From assembly GCA_002495525.1 (NCBI GenBank), contig DAFS01000029.1:1-9720 (forward strand): DNA of 9,720 nucleotides, written 5' to 3'. The DNA is from Euryarchaeota archaeon UBA89. Its GTDB lineage: Archaea > Thermoplasmatota > Poseidoniia > Poseidoniales > Thalassarchaeaceae. The translations under genes and the position numbers were made by a program. The notes under the pieces were generated by a model. It saw nothing but the letters and a program-made list of their open reading frames with translations, was not told the origin of the DNA and did not search any database. The first letter of the stretch is position 1; each line of letters begins with the position of its first letter. Positions 5,844-9,720 of this stretch are shown piece by piece.

Positions 5844-6968
5844 ATGGTTAACATTACGAGTATCGCCAAAGCCTTCGATCCTAGAGAAAGTAAACTGAAT
5901 ATTTTGTTAGTTGCAGTTCCCTTGACTGTTTATTTCAATTATATTGCTCATGATCCAAATATTTCCTTCATAACCTCAATGATTGCAATAATGCCCCTGG
6001 CATTCCTAATGGGCAAAGCCACAGAAGAGATTGCCCTGAGAACTTCCGAATCAGTTGGAGGTTTGCTAAATGCAACTTTTGGTAATGCGGCAGAGATGAT
6101 ACTTGCTTTATTCGCACTATATGCAGCATCTACCACAACTGATCCTGAAACAGCAGAAAATATGATTCATCTTGTCCAGGCAAGTCTTATTGGTAGTATT
6201 CTTGGTAATTTACTGCTGGTTATGGGTCTAGCATTTGTTTGGGGGGGGATGCATCATTCTGAGCAGAAATTTTCGGAAACACAAGTGAGTTCTAATAGTT
6301 CACTACTGTTACTTGCAGTAATCGTGTTGATAATTCCTACAGTGTTTAATTTTACAGTAGATGGGACTGCAGGGGATGACGGTGTTGAAAAATTATCTCA
6401 TGCTGCTGCGATAATCCTATTGGCAATATATGGCCTATTTCTCTTATTTCAATTGAAGACCCATTCTCATTTGTTTGCAACAGAAAATGTTCATCATGAA
6501 GAACCACAGATGGATCAGAAAGATGCCATAATTCTATTAATTCTAGCAACAGTATTAGTATCATGGATGGCGGAAGTATTAGTTCATTCCGTTGAATCAG
6601 CAGCCGAGCAATATCATCTTCCATATATTTTTATTGGAGTCATACTGCTACCTCTATTTGGTAATGCGGCTGAGCATTTCACAGCTGTATCAGTGGCTGC
6701 AAAAAATAAGATGGATTTATCGTTTGCAATTTCTATCGGTTCATCTACTCAAATCGCAGTATTTGTAGCACCTTTGATGATAATGATTGCTTGGATGTGG
6801 GGCGTTCCGTTAACTTTTGAGTTCGGAATTCTTGAAACAATTGCTGTATTCCTTGCAGTATCAATTGCTAATCTAATAGCAGCAGATGGTAAATCAAATT
6901 GGTTAGAAGGGCTCATGTTGCTATCAACATATGCAGTTCTTGGTTTAGCTTTCTTTTTCCATCCCTGA
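5844..6968 (+). CDS. Ca2+/H+ antiporter, CaCA superfamily (CAX/ChaA-like)
   Basis: A cation exchanger that moves calcium out of the cytoplasm in exchange for protons. From the ATG at 5844 it is 374 residues, with about eleven hydrophobic segments. The two inverted alpha-repeats that form the ion pathway are plain: GGLLNATFGNAAEMI (72-86) and PLFGNAAEHFTAVSVA (270-285), each with the essential GNxxE glutamate (E84, E277). A hydrophilic, histidine-rich loop (about 206-226, including HSHL and NVHHEEP) separates the halves, as in CAX proteins. A TTG at 5814 would add 10 residues; I prefer the ATG, which has AAGG about 6 bases upstream. A G8 run at 6241-6248 lies inside the gene and the frame is intact across it. 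Substrate other than Ca2+ (for example Na+ or K+) cannot be excluded. Confidence 0.93.
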   Translation: MVNITSIAKAFDPRESKLNILLVAVPLTVYFNYIAHDPNISFITSMIAIMPLAFLMGKATEEIALRTSESVGGLLNATFGNAAEMILALFALYAASTTTDPETAENMIHLVQASLIGSILGNLLLVMGLAFVWGGMHHSEQKFSETQVSSNSSLLLLAVIVLIIPTVFNFTVDGTAGDDGVEKLSHAAAIILLAIYGLFLLFQLKTHSHLFATENVHHEEPQMDQKDAIILLILATVLVSWMAEVLVHSVESAAEQYHLPYIFIGVILLPLFGNAAEHFTAVSVAAKNKMDLSFAISIGSSTQIAVFVAPLMIMIAWMWGVPLTFEFGILETIAVFLAVSIANLIAADGKSNWLEGLMLLSTYAVLGLAFFFHP

Positions 6969-7000
6969 TAATTTTGTAGTTTAAGATTTGAAACTACTAG

Positions 7001-7008
7001 TTATAATA
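7001..7008 (+). promoter_or_regulatory. TATA box for the flavin monooxygenase gene
   Basis: TTATAATA sits 22-29 bases upstream of the ATG at 7030, with a purine-containing GAAAC a few bases further up as a possible BRE. The spacing predicts transcription starting at or very near the start codon, a leaderless mRNA. This supports the ATG at 7030 over the TTG at 6988, which would lie upstream of the box. Confidence 0.55.
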
Positions 7009-7029
7009 GTGAATGTAACACGTGATAAT

Positions 7030-8061
7030 ATGGAGATTGGAATAGATAGTTTTGCTGAGGCTCAACTGAATAATGGAAAAAGTTATTCTGAAAATAGTGC
7101 TCAATCTATTTCTGATTTACTTGATAGAATAGAACATGCTGATAAAGTTGGGCTAGATGTTTTCGGTATAGGTGAACATTACCGTAAAGAATTTTTAGAT
7201 TCTGCAAATTCAGTAATCTTATCAGCAGCAGCTTCTAGAACGAAAAATATACGATTAACCAGCGCAGTTACCGTATTGAGTGCGGCAGACCCTGTAAGAG
7301 CATTCCAAAATTTTGCTACTTTAGACCTAGTATCATCTGGACGTGCAGAAATGGTAGTAGGAAGAGGTTCATTCACCGAGTCTTATCCATTATTTGGATT
7401 AAATTTAAATGAATATGATGAAATCTTTTCTGAGAAATTAGATTTGTTATTATCAATACGAGATAATGAAACTGTTAATTGGTCTGGACGTTTTAGACCC
7501 GCATTACACAATCAAGAGATTTATCCTAGACCTCTACAAGAAAAATTACCTATTTGGTTAGGAGTTGGAGGAACACCTCAATCATTTGTAAGAGCAGGAT
7601 TACTCGGTTTACCATTAATGATAGCAGTCATTGGAGGAGAAACTCATAGATTTCGTCCATTAGTTGACCTATACAGAGAGGCTGGTGAGCGTGCTGGTCA
7701 TAATCCTAATCAATTGAAAGTTGGTCTTCATTCACTGGGATTTGTTGCGAATGATTCGCAAGAAGCTAGAGATATTTATTTCCCAGGATATGCCAAGGCT
7801 TTCACAAAAATTGGGAAGGAAAGAGGGTGGCCTCCAGTTACTAGGCATAGATTCGACGAACAAACAGGACCTCTTGGCGCTTATGTAATTGGAGATCCAG
7901 AAGAAGTTGCCGAGAAAATAATCAGACATAGTGATGCATTAGGAGGGATATCACGTTTTTCTTTTCAATTAGATAATGCCGGGCTTTCACATAATCAGTT
8001 AATGGATACCATAGGACTGATAGGAAAAGAGGTCTCACCCCTAATTAACAAGGGACTTTAA
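7030..8061 (+). CDS. Luciferase-like (LLM) flavin-dependent oxidoreductase, bacterial type
   Basis: The protein is a single-domain TIM-barrel monooxygenase of the bacterial luciferase-like family, using reduced FMN or F420; the substrate is unknown. From the ATG at 7030 it is 343 residues. It begins with the family's MEIGIDSFAE strand, then VGLDVFGIGEHYR (40-52), IRLTSAVTVLSAADPVRAFQ (74-93), GRAEMVVGRGSFTESYPLFG (104-123), IYPRPLQEKLPIWLGVGGTP and, near the end, GDPEEVAEKI. From memory this resembles the bacterial subgroup related to Agrobacterium Atu2307, although I could not search. The start is set by this N-terminal match and by the TATA box upstream; CGTGAT lies 4 bases before it. The closest resemblance being bacterial suggests horizontal acquisition (inference). 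Confidence 0.9.
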   Translation: MEIGIDSFAEAQLNNGKSYSENSAQSISDLLDRIEHADKVGLDVFGIGEHYRKEFLDSANSVILSAAASRTKNIRLTSAVTVLSAADPVRAFQNFATLDLVSSGRAEMVVGRGSFTESYPLFGLNLNEYDEIFSEKLDLLLSIRDNETVNWSGRFRPALHNQEIYPRPLQEKLPIWLGVGGTPQSFVRAGLLGLPLMIAVIGGETHRFRPLVDLYREAGERAGHNPNQLKVGLHSLGFVANDSQEARDIYFPGYAKAFTKIGKERGWPPVTRHRFDEQTGPLGAYVIGDPEEVAEKIIRHSDALGGISRFSFQLDNAGLSHNQLMDTIGLIGKEVSPLINKGL

Positions 8062-8098
8062 CCGATTAATCAAAGACTTCATACTCATCCCTAGTAAT

Positions 8099-9409
8099 AT
8101 GAGTCGTATTCTGAATTGGTCTGAAGACGAACTCTCATCCTACTATGAAGATAGAGAAATAGATTTATCTTGGATCAATAAATCATCTAGACATCAATTT
8201 CGATGGAAGTCGCTAAAGGGCCCATGGATAACATCTGATAGAAGGATTTCTTCTTCAAAGAAACTAATTGAACTATTTTCTAACTCAATGCCTACTGATG
8301 TTTATGTTTCAACATCTTCATGGCTTGACCCCATCAATCTTCCTAGAATTAAAGATACGAAAAGACCCTCGCCTATACTCTTAGACCATCTTGTTGTATT
8401 TGATATTGACATCAGGCCTTTTTGTCTTACTCGCTTAGAAGAAGCAAGAAAAGCAACTTTGAATCTTAGAAATTGGTTAATAGATAATACCGATATTAAA
8501 ATTAGACATATTACATTCTCAGGAAGTAAAGGTTTCCATATTACAGGAGATGATCCTGATAGAAAATCATTTTCTGAGCCTGATCCTTTGTTAAGGGAAG
8601 AGAAAGTTAAATCTCAACGTAAGCAACTTTTGAATCAAGTAATTGAAGCAGGGCACCCTGTTGACAAGGTTGTAACTGCAGATACTAGGCGTGTGATTCG
8701 TTTACCCGGAACAATTCATGGTAAGACAGGCTGGGTTTGTACAATTCTCAATGATGAATGGATTGAATTACCAGTAAATGAATGGATAAATAAAATTCCT
8801 AAACATGATTCCGCAATTAAAATCCCGAAAAAACCGCCAATTAGAATACCTAAATTTTCTCTTCCTAAAATTAATTTAAGATTTACATCAAAAAAAATAG
8901 CAAGCGCCTCTCAATATACTAGTTTAGAATTAAGTAGTCATGTTTCTGGAACCAATGATCGTTCTGCGTTTGTATCATGGTTACCTAGAAAGTGGGGAGA
9001 TATTCGTACATCTATTGAGAAATCACAAGAATTGTTCAGGCAGCTCAATTTAGCACCTATTGCATATTTTCATGATCATGAAAGAGTTTTAGCAATTATT
9101 CCGAGAGCGATTCCTAGAGATTTTCTGCTTAGTAAATTGTCTCAGAAAGATTTCAAGAATTTTGTTTATGAAACACGACACATGGATCATAGTTGGACAA
9201 GAATCTCAGGCAGATTGATTGGAGAAAATTGGGAAGGAGAGATTGAACCAGTAACAGTACTTGGATACGACTTCTCTGATGAATGCCTACACCCTTGGTC
9301 AGCCCCTCATCTTGAGATTTGTTCACGTTTGGGTCTACCTATTCGAGAGCATCAAGGTGATGTCTCAGGGAGTGATAAAGTTCCAATTAGAGTGGTAATC
9401 CGGCGTTGA
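8099..9409 (+). CDS. priS: DNA primase small-subunit (PriS) family protein, archaeo-eukaryotic primase
   Basis: PriS is the catalytic subunit of archaeal primase, making primers with PriL for replication. The core primase motifs are in order: FDID (D102, D104) as the first metal-binding pair, SGSKGFHI (141-148), then VTADTRR with D195 as the third acidic residue, and RLPGTIHGKTG (201-211). The N-terminus (RHQFRW, 31-36) resembles the REFAF segment of PriS. Length is 436 residues, longer than the usual 330-400. No CxxC zinc knuckle is seen; the only cysteines are isolated. A Lys/Pro-rich linker (234-262, repeated IPK) leads to about 170 C-terminal residues I do not recognise. The ATG at 8099 is 37 bases after the preceding gene, with AT-rich sequence near 8065 but no clear ribosome-binding site. 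A non-replicative primase paralogue is a possible alternative. Confidence 0.85.
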   Translation: MSRILNWSEDELSSYYEDREIDLSWINKSSRHQFRWKSLKGPWITSDRRISSSKKLIELFSNSMPTDVYVSTSSWLDPINLPRIKDTKRPSPILLDHLVVFDIDIRPFCLTRLEEARKATLNLRNWLIDNTDIKIRHITFSGSKGFHITGDDPDRKSFSEPDPLLREEKVKSQRKQLLNQVIEAGHPVDKVVTADTRRVIRLPGTIHGKTGWVCTILNDEWIELPVNEWINKIPKHDSAIKIPKKPPIRIPKFSLPKINLRFTSKKIASASQYTSLELSSHVSGTNDRSAFVSWLPRKWGDIRTSIEKSQELFRQLNLAPIAYFHDHERVLAIIPRAIPRDFLLSKLSQKDFKNFVYETRHMDHSWTRISGRLIGENWEGEIEPVTVLGYDFSDECLHPWSAPHLEICSRLGLPIREHQGDVSGSDKVPIRVVIRR

Positions 9410-9555
9410 GTTTATTTCCTTAGTTACAGACGACGTTATGTCTCAAAGAAGGAGCCTCACGGCAATGACTGCAGTTGCGTACCGCAACCTATCCTGAACC
9501 TAGGGGTCATGGCGCCGAGACAGCGCCATGACCAAACAATTAATACGGTGTAATA
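9410..9555 (+). ncRNA. Candidate structured RNA or leader in GC-rich spacer
   Basis: This 146-base spacer is clearly richer in G+C (about 9450-9535) than the genes on either side and is packed with complementary segments: GCC-TCAC-GGC (9454-9463), GTTGCG-TAC-CGCAAC (9474-9488), CCTA-N9-TAGG (9488-9504), and an 11-bp perfect stem at 9505-9533. ATGAC (9465-9469) can also pair with GTCAT (9506-9510), enclosing the two middle hairpins as a multibranch loop and breaking the large stem, so two folds compete. I could not match it to tRNA, SRP RNA, RNase P RNA or a C/D or H/ACA guide. It could be an independent small RNA or the 5' leader of the gene starting at 9556. Strand is assumed from the downstream gene. 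Confidence 0.4.
9505..9533. repeat. Perfect 11-bp inverted repeat with 7-base loop
   Basis: GGTCATGGCGC (9505-9515), loop CGAGACA, then GCGCCATGACC (9523-9533). It is the strongest stem in the window. It is not followed by a T-run on either strand, so it is not a standard intrinsic terminator. It lies 22 bases before the ATG of the last gene. Confidence 0.85.
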
Positions 9556-9720
9556 ATGGGATTTTTAGCCAATTTATGGAAATCTTTTCAACCTCATAAA
9601 CCTTCACAGATTTTTTCAAATTATAATTCTCGGGATTATCCTGTTAGAGACCCTAATCGTAAATTAACCAATCGTATGGAAATTAATTATAATCAATTAA
9701 TCGCTAAATTAGGGCCAGTG
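9556..9720 (+). CDS. Unrecognised protein, N-terminal fragment (runs off the right edge)
   Basis: An open frame of 55 codons starts at the ATG at 9556 and is still open at the window end. It begins MGFLANLWKSFQPHKP and is rich in Asn, Lys, Tyr and Arg (SNYNSRDYPVRDPNRKL, then MEINYNQLIAKLG). The start is supported by ACGGTG about 6 bases upstream and by codon use as AT-rich as the neighbours. There is no signal peptide, membrane span or motif that I recognise in this part, so I propose no function. Confidence 0.6.
   Translation, partial: MGFLANLWKSFQPHKPSQIFSNYNSRDYPVRDPNRKLTNRMEINYNQLIAKLGPV

Noticed and set aside
5762..5869. Upstream start for the AK6 kinase at 5869
   Set aside because: Adds 36 residues unlike the family and overlaps the divergent gene's start; family members begin close to Walker A.
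6352..6624. 90-codon minus-strand open frame inside the antiporter gene
   Set aside because: Antisense to conserved membrane segments; composition is the mirror of hydrophobic codons.
6988..7029. TTG start for the LLM oxidoreductase at 6988
   Set aside because: It lies upstream of the TATA box, and the extra residues do not match the family, which starts at MEIGIDSF.
9505..9533. Large hairpin as an intrinsic terminator
   Set aside because: No T-run follows on either strand; the plus strand continues AAACAATTAA into the next gene's start region.
9410..9555. tRNA in the GC-rich spacer
   Set aside because: No acceptor-stem pairing, no proper anticodon arm and no GTTC-type T arm with a 5-bp stem; only an imperfect look-alike around 9488-9504 on the minus strand.
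1..9720. CRISPR array, insertion sequence or prophage
   Set aside because: No regularly spaced repeats, transposase, integrase or flanking target duplications were seen on either strand.

Overview
The window looks like a chromosomal piece of an AT-rich archaeon, most plausibly a planktonic Thermoplasmatota such as Marine Group II (Poseidoniales). This is an inference: the gene order ftsZ-secE-spt5-rpl11-rpl1-rpl10 is the usual euryarchaeal one, the proteins are archaeal in type (Spt5 with NGN and KOW, single-span SecE, P0-like uL10 with an acidic stalk tail, AK6/Fap7 kinase, a DxD primase small subunit), and base composition is low in G+C. No rRNA or tRNA is present to place it more exactly.

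Layout. Positions 9-5761 are one long minus-strand block read right to left: AK6/Fap7-type kinase, CDP-alcohol phosphatidyltransferase, FtsZ, SecE, an Spt5 fused to a Nudix-like domain, a short uL11, uL1 and uL10. rpl12 would be expected next but lies beyond the left edge. An 82-bp divergent spacer (5762-5843) separates this from a plus-strand run: a CaCA-family Ca2+/H+ antiporter, a bacterial-type luciferase-like flavin monooxygenase with a clear TATA box, a PriS-like primase, a 146-bp spacer with strong hairpins, and the first 55 codons of an unrecognised gene.

How the genes work together. The minus-strand block joins ribosome maturation, lipid head-group synthesis, cell division, protein export, transcription elongation and the ribosomal stalk base: growth-linked functions likely to be co-transcribed. 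Strong Shine-Dalgarno sequences precede rpl11, rpl1 and the phosphatidyltransferase, and rpl1-rpl10 overlap as ATGA. The plus-strand genes look individually promoted and functionally unrelated.

Most unusual points: (1) uL11 is only 92 residues and begins exactly where the C-terminal rRNA-binding domain begins, with its own strong ribosome-binding site, so the N-terminal domain is absent; (2) Spt5 carries an extra N-terminal Nudix-like domain whose catalytic Nudix box has decayed; (3) the leaders of secE and rpl1 and the spacer before the last gene are GC-rich and can fold, and the rpl1 leader can form two mutually exclusive helices, one of which hides the ribosome-binding site.
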